NCBI RefSeq assembly: GCF_003112515.1
Contig: NZ_BEVZ01000006.1
Span: 124,001 to 188,000 of the forward strand
Direction: 5' to 3'
Source of the DNA: Streptomyces fragilis
GTDB lineage: Bacteria; Actinomycetota; Actinomycetes; Streptomycetales; Streptomycetaceae
DNA: 64,000 nt
Part shown: positions 41,280 to 49,987 of the stretch, one piece after another
Position numbering within the stretch: position 1 is the first letter of the stretch
Layout of the letters: each line of letters starts with the position of its first letter
Position numbers and translations under genes: made by a program
Notes under the pieces: generated by a model
What the model was told of the DNA's origin: nothing
The model's database searches: none
Seen by the model: the letters and a program-made list of their open reading frames with translations, nothing else

Positions 41280-42527
41280 TCACCTGACCGGGAACTCCAC
41301 CGGGAGGCTGTCCAGCTGGGCGACCCAGGTGGAGGCGGTGGAGGTCAGCGAGTCCGGCGGGACGGCCAGCCGCAGGCCGGGCAGCCGGTGCAGCAGGACG
41401 TCGACGGCGATCTCGATGATGGCGTGCCCGATGCCCTGCCCGGGGCACTCGTGCGGGCCGGAGCTGAACGCCAGGTGCGAGTGGTTGCCCTGGACCGAGA
41501 CGCCGGCCACCTGGCGGATCTCCGGGTCGAGGTTGCCGGCCGCGAGCCCCAGCAGGAGCATGTCGCCCTCCTTGACCGCCGCGTCGCCGAGCTGGAGGTC
41601 CGCCGTGGCGAAGCGGCCCGGCAGCACGGCCAGCGGAGGCGTGTTCCACATGACCTCCTCCACCACGGCCGACAGGGCGAGCTCCCCGCCGACCAGCGAC
41701 GCGAGGCGGGCGTCGTCGGTCAGTATGGCCTGCAGCACCCGGGCCAGCAGGTTGCTGGTCGTGGTGTGCGCGGTGATCAGCACCAGCCGCAGGTGGTGGA
41801 GGATCTCCTCCTCGTCGAGCCGGGCCGGGTGCGCGAGCAGCCCGCTGGTGAAGTCCGCCCCCGGCTCGCGGCGCTTGCGTTCGGCGAGCTCGCCGAGGAT
41901 GGCCATGATCCGGGCGTTGTGGACGAGGGCGTCCGCGCCGCCCTTGATGACGTGGTTGCTGGACTCGGCGAGGCTGCGTCCCTCGCTGGCGGCGAGGCCG
42001 AACAGCCGGGTGAGGACCAGCATCGGCAGGTACTCCGCGAAGTCGGTCACCAGATCGGCGCGGCCGGCGTCGGCGAAGGCGTCGATCTGCTTGTCCGCGA
42101 AGTGCGCCACGTGCCGCCGGATGCCGCGGCCCGCGACCGCCTGCAGGCTGTCGGTCACGGCGCCGCGCAGCCGGCGGTGCGGCTCGCCGTCCTGGGAGAC
42201 GCAGTCGGGGCGCCAGCCGACCATCTGCATGACCGGCAGGTCGTCGGCGACGCGGCCCTCCTTCCAGTCCCGCCAGATGCGGGCGTCCCGGCTGAACTGG
42301 AGCGGGTTGTCGAGCACCCGCCGGTTCTCCCGGTAGCCCAGCACCAGCCAGGCGGCGACGTCGCCCTCGATCAGGACCGGGGCCACCGTGCCGTGCTCGC
42401 GGCGCAGCCGCGCGTAGACGCCCTCCATGTCGTGCGTGGTCTCGGGCCCGTACAGCCGGGTGGCCGCTCCGTGGTCCACGGGGCAGCCGGGCGCGGCGGT
42501 GAGGCCTGGGGAGGTCCGGTCGGTCAT
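41280..42527 (-). CDS. cvnE: Conservon cytochrome P450 lacking the ExxR arginine (CYP157-like)
   Basis: 415 residues. The heme-binding loop FSSGPHECPG (Cys361) is intact. The K-helix motif, normally ExxR, reads EEVMW (290-294), so the Arg is replaced by Trp. The I-helix oxygen-activation motif AGxxTT reads AHTTT (253-257). Streptomyces CYP157 enzymes are known to lack ExxR (EQSLW in CYP157C1) and to be linked to conservons; this protein fits that group. ATG at 42527 overlaps the stop of cvnD (ATGA). Last gene of the conservon; no ferredoxin or reductase gene is near. Confidence 0.85.
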   Translation of the reverse strand: MTDRTSPGLTAAPGCPVDHGAATRLYGPETTHDMEGVYARLRREHGTVAPVLIEGDVAAWLVLGYRENRRVLDNPLQFSRDARIWRDWKEGRVADDLPVMQMVGWRPDCVSQDGEPHRRLRGAVTDSLQAVAGRGIRRHVAHFADKQIDAFADAGRADLVTDFAEYLPMLVLTRLFGLAASEGRSLAESSNHVIKGGADALVHNARIMAILGELAERKRREPGADFTSGLLAHPARLDEEEILHHLRLVLITAHTTTSNLLARVLQAILTDDARLASLVGGELALSAVVEEVMWNTPPLAVLPGRFATADLQLGDAAVKEGDMLLLGLAAGNLDPEIRQVAGVSVQGNHSHLAFSSGPHECPGQGIGHAIIEIAVDVLLHRLPGLRLAVPPDSLTSTASTWVAQLDSLPVEFPVR

Positions 42528-43129
42528 CGGGGCTCCAGGGCGAGAGCGCGTTCCTGCAGATGGCGTATGAGGGCGACGAGCACGTCCCGGCTCGCGGACC
42601 GGTCCCGGGCGTCGAACGCCACGATCGGGATGTCGTCCGGGATGTCGAGGGCGTCGCGGATCTCCTCGACCGGGTGGTCACGGCTGTCGGGGAAGATGTT
42701 GAGCGCTATCACGAACGGGACGTCCTGGCGCTCCATCTCCTCTATCGCCCGGAAGCTGGACGCCAGCCGGCGGGTGTCGACCAGGACCACCGCCCCCAGG
42801 GCGCCCTTGAAGAGCCCGTTCCACAGGAACCAGAAGCGTTCCTGTCCGGGCGTGCCGAACAGGTAGAGCACCAGCTCGTCGTTGATCCCGATCTTGCCGA
42901 AGTCCAGGCTCACGGTGGTCTGCTGCTTGTCCGTCACGCCGACCAGGTGGTCCACCCCGGCGCTGGCCTGGGTGAGCGTCTCCTCCGTGGTGAGCGGGCG
43001 GATGTCGCTGACCGACCGGACCATCGTGGTCTTCCCGGTGCCGAAGCCTCCGGCGATCATGACCTTCACCGAGCGGGTGCCGTCGGCCGCCGTGCTCCGG
43101 CCGGTGGGGTCAAAGCCTTTGAAGTCCAC
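42524..43129 (-). CDS. cvnD: Conservon Ras-like GTPase CvnD
   Basis: 201 residues of the MglA/Rab-like small GTPases in conservons. P-loop GGFGTGKTT, switch II FGTPGQERFWFLWNG, and a base-recognition segment ALNIFPDSRDH in place of canonical NKxD. GTG at 43129 lies 20 bp inside cvnC. It should associate with the membrane-linked CvnA-CvnB complex and act as a switch in development and antibiotic control. Confidence 0.92.
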   Translation of the reverse strand: MDFKGFDPTGRSTAADGTRSVKVMIAGGFGTGKTTMVRSVSDIRPLTTEETLTQASAGVDHLVGVTDKQQTTVSLDFGKIGINDELVLYLFGTPGQERFWFLWNGLFKGALGAVVLVDTRRLASSFRAIEEMERQDVPFVIALNIFPDSRDHPVEEIRDALDIPDDIPIVAFDARDRSASRDVLVALIRHLQERALALEPR

Positions 43130-43493
43130 TGAGTACCTCCTCAAGGAGCGCGAGGTCGGGCCCGAGTCCGGCGGAGTTCGCCGGGACGGGGTCACGGGTT
43201 TCCACGCGTCCTGCATCGAGCAGATCGGCCAGGAGTACCGCGATGATGTTGAAGGGCAGCCCCAGGTGGGCGCCGAGCTCCGCCACCGACAGCGGCTCGC
43301 GGCAGCGGCGGAGGATCTCCTCGTGCTCGTGCTGCAGGCCGGGATGCGGCGACGGCTGTGGTCCCGTGCGGGAGACCACCAGGGTCGCCACGTCCAGGGT
43401 CGCCGCCGGACCGGCCGGCTTGCTGCGGCCTCCGGTGAGGACGTAGTAGCGCTCGAGCCCGGCCGGATCGGTGGGGCGACGGGGAGCACTCAT
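43110..43493 (-). CDS. cvnC: Conservon DUF742 protein CvnC
   Basis: 127 residues. DUF742: LERYYVLTGGRSKP at the N-terminus, EHEEILRRCREPLSVAELGA and LGLPFNIIAVLLADLLDAGR form a winged-helix-like core. It overlaps cvnB (ATGA at 43490-43493) and cvnD. Partner of the GTPase in all conservons; biochemical role not established. Confidence 0.92.
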   Translation of the reverse strand: MSAPRRPTDPAGLERYYVLTGGRSKPAGPAATLDVATLVVSRTGPQPSPHPGLQHEHEEILRRCREPLSVAELGAHLGLPFNIIAVLLADLLDAGRVETRDPVPANSAGLGPDLALLEEVLSGLQRL

Positions 43494-43903
43494 CCAGAGT
43501 GCTCCTCCAGCCGCGGAGTGGTGCCGAGGAGCTCACCCATCCTCCGGGCCAGGTCGCGCATCTGGTGGCCGAGCAGACCCTGGTCGAGGCCTTCCTTGGC
43601 GAGGACGCCGAGGTAGGTCTCCTGGCCGGCCCGGACCACGAACAGGTGACCGCCGTCGACCTCGATCATGGCCAGCCGTAGCTGCCCGGCCGCCGCCGGA
43701 AACTGCTCGGCGACCGGCTGGGCGAGCGCCTGCAGTCCGGCGACCACGGCGGCGAAGCGGTCCACGTCGTCCGGGTCCTCGGCACCGTAGGAGGTGATGG
43801 CCTTGCCGTCGCTGGAGGCCACCAGGGTGAAACGGATCTCCGGGATGCTCTCCGCGAGGTCGCGGAGTGCCCAGCTGACATCGGTTCCCTGCTGCGTCGT
43901 CAT
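43490..43903 (-). CDS. cvnB: Conservon roadblock/LC7 protein CvnB
   Basis: 137 residues. Roadblock/LC7 fold typical of MglB-like GTPase regulators: ALRDLAESIPEIRFTLVASS, DGKAITSYGAEDPDDVDRFA, GHLFVVRAGQETYLGVLA. It would bind CvnA and stimulate the CvnD GTPase. ATG at 43903 overlaps the cvnA stop (ATGA). Confidence 0.93.
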   Translation of the reverse strand: MTTQQGTDVSWALRDLAESIPEIRFTLVASSDGKAITSYGAEDPDDVDRFAAVVAGLQALAQPVAEQFPAAAGQLRLAMIEVDGGHLFVVRAGQETYLGVLAKEGLDQGLLGHQMRDLARRMGELLGTTPRLEEHSG

Positions 43904-45531
43904 GCGGACCAGTCGCTTTCTTCCGTACGGGGCTCGGTGGACTCGAGGTCGTCGGCTGCCGCCCGGGGTGCCGGTGCGCCGGTGTCGCGACCGGCGGTGG
44001 CGAAGGCGGCGAGGCCGGCGAACGAGGCGTCGGGCGGGACGTCGGGCACGCCGGCGGACCGGCGCGCGGGAGCCTCGGCCGTTTCCGCGCGCGCGGTCTC
44101 CCGCTGTGCGGCGGGAGCGCTTCGCCGGATGCTGCGGCGGCGCGGGAGTCCTCCGGGGGTGGACTCCCCGGTGGTCCCCGCGTCGTCCGTGTCGTGACCG
44201 GCCCCGGACTGCGGCGGCACCGCCGGCAGGCCCGGGGACCGCTCGGGGGCGGGGGCGGCCGGGGCGGCGGCGAGCGGGCTGAAGTACTTGTGCGGCACGA
44301 CGACGACCGAGGTGCCCAGCCAGGGCGAGTCGGCGAAGGTGACCCGGATGCCGTAGCGGCGGGCCAGCGCGCCCACCACCCGCAGGCCGAGGTGGGCGTC
44401 CTCGGAGAGACCGCCGAGACCGGAGCCGGCCGCGACGCCCGCCAGGGACCGCTCGGCCTCGCGCTTCTTCTCCTCGCTCAGGCCCTTGCCGGCGTCCTGG
44501 ATCTCGATGCCGACGCCGTTGGGCACCTCCTTGCCGGAGACGATCACCGGCTCGCTGGGCGGCGAGTAGCGGGCGGCGTTGTCGAGGAGGTGGGCGAAGA
44601 TCAGCGTCAGGTGGTCCACCAGGCCGCCGTCGACGCCGAGTTCGGGCAGCTGACGGATCTCCACGCGGTGGAAGTCCTTGATCCGGCCGATGCCGCCGCG
44701 GACCACGCCGAGCAGCCGCTGGGGCTCCTGCCACTGACGGCCGGGGCGGGCCGAGCCGCCCAGCACGCCGATGGAGGCGGCCAGACAGTCCGCGGGACCG
44801 ATCTGCTGGTCGAGCTCCATCAGCCCCTGCGCGATCACGGGGTGGCGGCCGTGCTCGCCCTGCATCTCGTGCAGGCGCACCCGGAGCTTGCTGGTGAGGA
44901 CGTGGATGCGGTTGCCGAGGCTGATGACGGCCTGCTCGGCGGAGGTGGAGCGGTTGAGCTCCTCCTCCACGCCGATCAGGGCGGTGCGCAGCACCTTGCG
45001 CAGTTCGGCCCTGACCTCGGGGGTGACGTCCTGCTCGTCGGTGATCAGCGGGAGGAGGTCCTCCACGGCGTCACCGTCGCGCAGGCGGCGGAGCGCCTCG
45101 GGCAGGTGCTGCCCGGCGAAGCGGGCCACGACGGCCAGGTCGCGCTCGCGGGTGGCGATCCACGCCTGGTCCCGCTCGGCGAGACGCCGGTCGAGCGTCT
45201 CGCGTTCCGCGGCGACACGGGCGTCCGCCTGGGCGCGCGTGGTGGCCAGTTCGCTCTCCAGACCCGCGACGCGCTGCCGCCAGCGGCGCTCCGTCTCCTG
45301 GGCCTCGGCGTGGAACTCCTCGCGGGAGCGCCGCAGCCGGTCCTGCGACTTGAGCAGGAGCCGGACGCACACGGCGCCGGCGGCGGTGGCCGCGGCCCCC
45401 ACGGGGGTGGTCAGGGCGGGTTCCGGGCCGAGGAAGGCGGAGGCGACCGTACCGGAGCCCAGCGCCAGCGGCATGAGCCACCAGCTGTACCGGGCGGCCG
45501 AAGGCCTCTCCGGTGGTGTGGCGAAATCCAT
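43900..45531 (-). CDS. cvnA: Conservon sensor histidine kinase-like protein CvnA
   Basis: 543 residues. Two membrane helices near the N-terminus (about 15-60), a long coiled coil (65-160), then a region resembling the dimerisation domain and a HATPase (about 310-415: LIFAHLLDNAARYSPPSEPV, GIEIQDAGKGLSEEK, LGLRVVGALARRYGI). The C-terminal 130 residues are Pro/Ala-rich and disordered. ATG at 45531 is preferred to the one at 45537 because GAAGGA is then at proper distance. First gene of cvnA-E, which resembles rarA-E. Confidence 0.9.
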   Translation of the reverse strand: MDFATPPERPSAARYSWWLMPLALGSGTVASAFLGPEPALTTPVGAAATAAGAVCVRLLLKSQDRLRRSREEFHAEAQETERRWRQRVAGLESELATTRAQADARVAAERETLDRRLAERDQAWIATRERDLAVVARFAGQHLPEALRRLRDGDAVEDLLPLITDEQDVTPEVRAELRKVLRTALIGVEEELNRSTSAEQAVISLGNRIHVLTSKLRVRLHEMQGEHGRHPVIAQGLMELDQQIGPADCLAASIGVLGGSARPGRQWQEPQRLLGVVRGGIGRIKDFHRVEIRQLPELGVDGGLVDHLTLIFAHLLDNAARYSPPSEPVIVSGKEVPNGVGIEIQDAGKGLSEEKKREAERSLAGVAAGSGLGGLSEDAHLGLRVVGALARRYGIRVTFADSPWLGTSVVVVPHKYFSPLAAAPAAPAPERSPGLPAVPPQSGAGHDTDDAGTTGESTPGGLPRRRSIRRSAPAAQRETARAETAEAPARRSAGVPDVPPDASFAGLAAFATAGRDTGAPAPRAAADDLESTEPRTEESDWSA

Positions 45532-45771
45532 CTGCATCCTTCGGGGCGACACGTCGGAGCGACAGGCGGACGGGTGGGGAGTCGGAAGGGGGACTGGCGG
45601 ACGGGTGGACGGGAAGGCGACGAGACGCGTGACGCGCCCCGGGGACACGCCGGCGGACCGGACCGCCGACCACCCCTCCGGCACCGCGGGCACAGGGGCA
45701 CGCACGTGCGGACGGTGAGGCGATCGCGGTGCGTAGGGGTTCCAACTCGCAGCGCTCCGGGGGAGCTTAGC

Positions 45772-45822
45772 CGGAATTCCGACCGCCGGATCAACCTCCG
45801 GCGATTCGGCCGGGAATATTCC
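45772..45822. promoter_or_regulatory. Two palindromes in the cvnA/oxidoreductase divergent region
   Basis: CGGAATTCCG (45772-45781) and GGAATATTCC (45813-45822) are perfect palindromes with centres 41 bp apart in the low-GC part of the 383-bp divergent region. Candidate regulator sites. Direct repeats of GGCGGACGGGTGG at 45565 and 45596 are nearer to cvnA; no gene is supported in 45532-45914. Confidence 0.45.
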
Positions 45823-45914
45823 ATCGGGATGAGCCGCGGGCGCGTCCCTCCCCCGGGCGCCCGCCCCCCGGGCACGCCGTGCGCCCCCGGCGTCCGGATG
45901 GCAGGGTGGTCGGT

Positions 45915-46862
45915 ATGAGCGGCTCGAAGACCATGCGCGCGATCCGGCAGGACACCCTCGGCGGCCCTGACGTGCTGCGGGAGGTGGAGATGCCCCGCCC
46001 GTCACCCCGCCCGGGCGAGGTGCTGGTGCGGGTCCGGACGGCAGGCGTCAATCCGACGGACTGGAAGCACCGGGCCGGCGGGGGGTTCCTCGGCGAGCCT
46101 CCCTTCGTGCTCGGCTGGGACGTCTGCGGCACGGTGGTGGAGGCCGGATACGGCGTCACGATCCACCGATCGGGTGATGAAGTGTTCGGGATGTTGCCGT
46201 ACCCCTTCGGGCACGGCTCGCACGCCGAGTACGTGGTCGGCCCGGCCCGCGCCTTCGTGGCGCGGCCCGACGGCCTGGACGTGCTGCAGGCGGGCGCGCT
46301 GCCGCTGGTCTCGCTGACCGCCTGGCAGGCGCTGGTGGACACGGCGATGCTGGGGCCCGGGCAGCGGGTCCTGCTGCACGCGGCGGCCGGGGGCGTGGGC
46401 CATGTGGCGGTGCAGATCGCCAAGTCCCGGGGCGCCCACGTGGTGGGCACGGCGAGCGCGGAGAAGCACGGCTTCCTGCGCGCGCTGGGCGCGGACGAGC
46501 AGATCGACTACCGGGAGACGGACTTCGCCGAGGCGGTCTCCGGGATGGACGTCGTGCTGGACACCTTCGGCGGCGAGCACGCCCTGCGCTCGCTGCGGGT
46601 GCTGCGCCCGGGCGGCGTGCTCGTCTCGCTGCTCCCCCTGCCGCCGGAACTCCCGGCCGAGGCGGAGCGGCTGGGCGTGCGGACGGCCGTGATGCTGGTC
46701 GAGGCCGACCAGGCCGGGATGCGGGCGGTGGCGGACCTGGCGGCCACCGGAAGGCTGCGGGCGACGATCGCGGAGACCTTCCCGCTGGCCGGGGCGGCCC
46801 GGGCGCACGCGGTGGGCGAGACGGGGCGCACCACGGGCAAGCTGGTCCTCACGGTCGACTGA
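45915..46862 (+). CDS. NADP-dependent quinone oxidoreductase-like (zinc-less MDR)
   Basis: 315 residues, medium-chain reductase without zinc ligands. GVNPTDWKHRAGGGF, GWDVCGTVVEAGYGV, the nucleotide-binding LLHAAAGGVGHVAVQIAKS, and GALPLVSLTAWQALVD are typical of quinone reductases and enone reductases. It probably reduces quinones or reactive carbonyls with NADPH. ATG at 45915. Divergent from cvnA with two palindromes between. Confidence 0.9.
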   Translation: MSGSKTMRAIRQDTLGGPDVLREVEMPRPSPRPGEVLVRVRTAGVNPTDWKHRAGGGFLGEPPFVLGWDVCGTVVEAGYGVTIHRSGDEVFGMLPYPFGHGSHAEYVVGPARAFVARPDGLDVLQAGALPLVSLTAWQALVDTAMLGPGQRVLLHAAAGGVGHVAVQIAKSRGAHVVGTASAEKHGFLRALGADEQIDYRETDFAEAVSGMDVVLDTFGGEHALRSLRVLRPGGVLVSLLPLPPELPAEAERLGVRTAVMLVEADQAGMRAVADLAATGRLRATIAETFPLAGAARAHAVGETGRTTGKLVLTVD

Positions 46863-47063
46863 CCCCCTGGGCCGCGGGCGCGGGCGGTCCCCGGCCCACC
46901 CGCGCCCGCCGAATGCGACGGCTCTCACACAAGCCTCACGGCCAAAGACCAGACATATGTCAATTGAACATGCTGGAATTCACCTCATCGGGGTAACTAC
47001 CCTTCCAAGTAAGGGACTTGGGCGGACCCGAGGCAGGCTGCGGCCGGATGGAGGCGAAACGTC

Positions 47064-47450
47064 GTGCGGCAGGAACCCGCGCCCCTGACCCGGCATCTGC
47101 GGGTCCGTGAGCACCGGGGCCGGACCGTCCTGGAGTTACGCGGCGAGATCGACATCCTCTCCGCGCAGGAGATCCACCCCCACATGGACGCCGTGACGGG
47201 CCGCCCCGAACCCGACGTCGTCGTCGATCTGACGCCGGTGGAGTTCTTCGACTGCGCCGGCCTCCGGCTGTTGTACCGGGCCCGTCGGCGGGTCCTCGAC
47301 CGTGGTGGCGAGCTGCGGCTGGTGTGCTCCGACCGGCTGGTGCTGAGGATACTGCGCATCACGGGGCTGGCCGAGCTGCTGCCCCCGGTGGCCGGCATCG
47401 ACGAGGCGCTGGACGCCCCGGGTTTCAGGGCGGCGACCGGAGCGCCGTGA
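47064..47450 (+). CDS. STAS-domain anti-sigma antagonist-like protein without phosphorylatable Ser
   Basis: 128 residues, one STAS domain (about 10-115). The conserved phosphorylation loop, DSSGL in SpoIIAA, reads FFDCAGLRLL, so the phospho-accepting Ser is Ala65 and the preceding one Cys64. Either it is a constitutively active antagonist or it has another role. GTG at 47064 follows GGAGG. The upstream 201-bp region (46863-47063) has lower GC around 46920-47000, with a GGGTAA element but no matching -35. Confidence 0.82.
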   Translation: MRQEPAPLTRHLRVREHRGRTVLELRGEIDILSAQEIHPHMDAVTGRPEPDVVVDLTPVEFFDCAGLRLLYRARRRVLDRGGELRLVCSDRLVLRILRITGLAELLPPVAGIDEALDAPGFRAATGAP

Positions 47451-47595
47451 CGCACGGCCCCCTCCCCCCTCCTCCTTCTCCCGCCTCCCGCGTCGACCCC
47501 CGTCACGGTGGTCCGCCGGCCGCGCCCGCCCGCCCCAAGTGCTCTGTCTGAGCCGACGGATGGCGGGAAGAGGTCAGCTGAAAGGGGGAGCCGAG

Positions 47596-48255
47596 ATGAC
47601 GAAGAAGGCCGCCGGCGCCGAGCGCCGGCCGCGGACGGGTGCGTGGGCCGCCGCCGTGCTGCTGGTCCTGCTGGCGCTGGCCGTGGGGATCAAGCTGAGC
47701 GGGATTCCCGGTCCTGGCGACTGGTTCGGCACCGACACGCACGACCGTTCCGGACCCGCGCTGCTGGAATCGGTGCAGGACATCAGCCGCTACGACGCGG
47801 CCACCGGCAACTTCCAGGTCGTGGTCGACCTGGAGAAGGACACCAGGTTCCTGCCCGACGCGATCCGCGGCAGCCGCACGCTGTACGTGGGCGCCGGAAC
47901 CGTCGACGCCTACGTCGACCTGGGCCGGCTGGGCGAGAAGGACGTCACGGTGAACGAGGACCGTACCGTCGCGACGCTCCGCCTGCCGCACGCCCAGCTC
48001 GGCAAACCCGCCCTCGATCCCGACCGGTCGTACGCCGTCTCCAAGCAGCGCGGCGTGCTGGACCGTCTCGGCGACCTCTTCTCGGACAACCCGAACAGCG
48101 AGCAGGCCGTGCAGAAGCTCGCGGTCCGGCACATCGCGGAGGCCGCCGACGAGAGCGGTCTGACGAAACGGGCCGAGGAGAACACGACCGGAATGCTGGA
48201 GGGCCTGCTGCACTCCCTGGGCTTCGAGAAGGTGACCGTCACGTATGGCGACTGA
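47596..48255 (+). CDS. DUF4230 membrane-anchored protein
   Basis: 219 residues. One N-terminal membrane helix (about 15-36), then a DUF4230 extracytoplasmic domain: LLESVQDISRYDAATGNFQV, VVDLEKDTRFLPDAIRGSRT, LYVGAGTVDAYVDLGRLG and FGFEKVTVTY-like end. Function unknown. ATG at 47596 with GGGGGAG upstream. Overlaps the VanZ gene by 11 bp, so the two envelope proteins form an operon. Confidence 0.85.
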   Translation: MTKKAAGAERRPRTGAWAAAVLLVLLALAVGIKLSGIPGPGDWFGTDTHDRSGPALLESVQDISRYDAATGNFQVVVDLEKDTRFLPDAIRGSRTLYVGAGTVDAYVDLGRLGEKDVTVNEDRTVATLRLPHAQLGKPALDPDRSYAVSKQRGVLDRLGDLFSDNPNSEQAVQKLAVRHIAEAADESGLTKRAEENTTGMLEGLLHSLGFEKVTVTYGD

Positions 48256-48754
48256 ACACGCTCCCCGCACGGCGCCGGCCGCGACCCGGCCGATGCCGTG
48301 GCCACTGAGGGCACTGGCCATGCTGGCCGGTTTCGCCCTCCTGGTGGGCTTCGCGGTCCTGCTGGCCCGCCTCACGCTGGAGCCCTCACCGGCGTCGGCG
48401 GACCTGACGCACAGCAACCTGCGTCCCGGTGACTCCTTGCGCAGGTACTTCGAGGCCTACGAGCCGCTGCCGGCCCTGAAACAGGTCGGCGGGAACATCC
48501 TGCTGGGCGTACCCTTCGGTGTGCTGGTGCCGATCGTGGCCCCGGCCGCCCGCGGCATGCTGAGGGTCCTCGCACTGACCGCGGTGGTGATGCTGTGCGT
48601 GGAGCTGGTGCAGGGTTCCCTGGTCACCGGGCGGGCCTTCGACATCGACGACGTGATCATGAACACGGCCGGCGCGCTGCTGGGTCACCTGCTGCTCGGC
48701 CGCAGGCTGGGCCGGGCGGTGCACGCCCGGCGGGCCCGGCAGCCCGCTGCCTGA
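48245..48754 (+). CDS. VanZ-family membrane protein
   Basis: 169 residues with about four membrane helices. VanZ pattern: NILLGVPFGVLVPIVAPAAR, VELVQGSLVTGRAFDIDDVI and MNTAGALLGHLL. Some relatives lower glycopeptide binding; in Streptomyces the role is unclear. It overlaps the DUF4230 gene by 11 bp and ends before a strong terminator. Confidence 0.88.
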   Translation: MATEHAPRTAPAATRPMPWPLRALAMLAGFALLVGFAVLLARLTLEPSPASADLTHSNLRPGDSLRRYFEAYEPLPALKQVGGNILLGVPFGVLVPIVAPAARGMLRVLALTAVVMLCVELVQGSLVTGRAFDIDDVIMNTAGALLGHLLLGRRLGRAVHARRARQPAA

Positions 48755-48779
48755 CCCGCCTTTCCCCCCGCTCCCCCCG

Positions 48780-48808
48780 ACCGGCCGGCACCTCGTGTGC
48801 CGGCCGGT
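48780..48808. terminator. Bidirectional terminator after VanZ gene
   Basis: ACCGGCCGGCAC and GTGCCGGCCGGT form a perfect 12-bp stem with a CTCGT loop in a convergent gap. Confidence 0.88.
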
Positions 48809-48827
48809 TCCGGTGCGTCCGCCGGTC

Positions 48828-49073
48828 TCAGCCCGCCTGCCGGCGGCCCCAGGTGAACTTGTCACCGCCGACCCAGCGGACCACGTCCGGGTCGTCGAGG
48901 TCGTGCACCACGATGCCGTAGGCGGCGGCGATCTCCAGGACGTCGGTGACGGACCTCGCCTCACCGACGAAATCGCCGTCGATCTCCACGATCCGGAAGG
49001 GCTGCGTGGCCGGCTGCACCGCGAGCACGGTGATCCGGGACCGGCCGATGCGAGGGCTCGAGATTTCCGTCAT
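48828..49073 (-). CDS. Small conserved hypothetical protein
   Basis: 81 residues, probably alpha/beta. Segments ITVLAVQPATQPFRIVEIDG, DFVGEARSVTDVLEIAAAYG and VVHDLDDPDVVRWVGGDKFT suggest a compact folded protein. No family recognised. ATG at 49073 has TACGCT 7 bases upstream, the leaderless arrangement also seen at 62062. The next gene upstream is the SDR, 20 bp away in the same direction. Confidence 0.7.
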   Translation of the reverse strand: MTEISSPRIGRSRITVLAVQPATQPFRIVEIDGDFVGEARSVTDVLEIAAAYGIVVHDLDDPDVVRWVGGDKFTWGRRQAG

Positions 49074-49093
49074 GGTGTCGAGCGTAGTTCGCC

Positions 49094-49894
49094 TCAGGGG
49101 CGCCGCCAGTCGTCGGCGTCCAGGTACGCCCCGGCCATCGGACCCATCCGCGTCATGCCTCCGTCGATCACCCAGGAGGCGCCGGTGACGTAGGAGGACT
49201 CGCCACCGGCGAGGAAGGCGACCACGGCGGCGACCTCCCGGGCGTCGCCCGGGCGGCCCAGCGGGACGCCGGGGCGGCGCTGGGTGCCCGGGTCGGTGTC
49301 CTCCTGGCCGGTCATCGGGGTGGAGATCTCGCCCGGGGCCACCGAGTTCACCGTGATGCCGTGCTCGGCGAGTTCGAGCGCCATCACCTGGGTGAGCAGC
49401 CCCAGCCCGCCCTTGGACGCGCAGTAGGGCGCCGCGCCGACCTTGGGCTGGTGCTCGTGGACGGAGGTGATGTTCACGATCCGGCCTCCGCTCCCCTGCT
49501 CGATCATGCGCCGGGCGGCGCGCTGCGAGCAGAGGAACGGGCCCGCCAGGTTCACGTCCAGGACGTGCCGCAGGTCCTCCAGGCCGAGCTCGAGGAACAG
49601 GGTGGAGGTACCGGTTCCGGAGTTGTTGACCAGGACGTCGATCCGGCCGAGCCGTTCGCAGAGCCGGTCCACCGTGTCGGCGGCCTCCGGCAGCCGGGTC
49701 AGGTCCACCTGGACGACCTCGGCGCGGCGGCCCTTGGCACGCACCTCCTCGGCGGTGCGCTCGGCGCCCTGGTGGTCGGTGTGCCAGGTGATGCCGACGT
49801 CCATGCCCTCCTCGGCGAGCCTGACCGCCACCGCCCGGCCGATGCCGGAGTCGGAGCCGGTGACGACGGCGACGCGGGGTGAGGTCTCGGGCAT
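49094..49894 (-). CDS. SDR family oxidoreductase
   Basis: 266 residues, classical short-chain dehydrogenase. Cofactor motif TGSDSGIG, NNSG, catalytic Ser in VNITSVHEHQPK and YCASK, C-terminal GASWVIDGGM. TWHTD after the second strand suggests NADPH. Resembles glucose dehydrogenase or 3-oxoacyl reductase types; substrate unknown. ATG at 49894 is chosen over GTG at 49900 because AGGAGG is then 7 bases away. A SigB-like promoter lies about 90 bp upstream. Confidence 0.9.
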   Translation of the reverse strand: MPETSPRVAVVTGSDSGIGRAVAVRLAEEGMDVGITWHTDHQGAERTAEEVRAKGRRAEVVQVDLTRLPEAADTVDRLCERLGRIDVLVNNSGTGTSTLFLELGLEDLRHVLDVNLAGPFLCSQRAARRMIEQGSGGRIVNITSVHEHQPKVGAAPYCASKGGLGLLTQVMALELAEHGITVNSVAPGEISTPMTGQEDTDPGTQRRPGVPLGRPGDAREVAAVVAFLAGGESSYVTGASWVIDGGMTRMGPMAGAYLDADDWRRP

Positions 49895-49928
49895 GGGCAC
49901 GCCTCCTGCTGACGGTGCTGGGCCGGAT

Positions 49929-49987
49929 GGGTACTCGGGACGTCCCGGCCCTCGGGGCGTCCCGGTTCCCGGGGCGTCGCAGTACCC
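49929..49987. repeat. Nested palindromes upstream of the SDR gene
   Basis: GGGTACT (49929-49935) and AGTACCC (49981-49987) are distant inverted arms; inside lies the perfect palindrome CGGGACGTCCCG (49936-49947) and two more CGTCCCGG-like copies. The right arm contains the -10 box of the SigB-like promoter. Confidence 0.6.
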
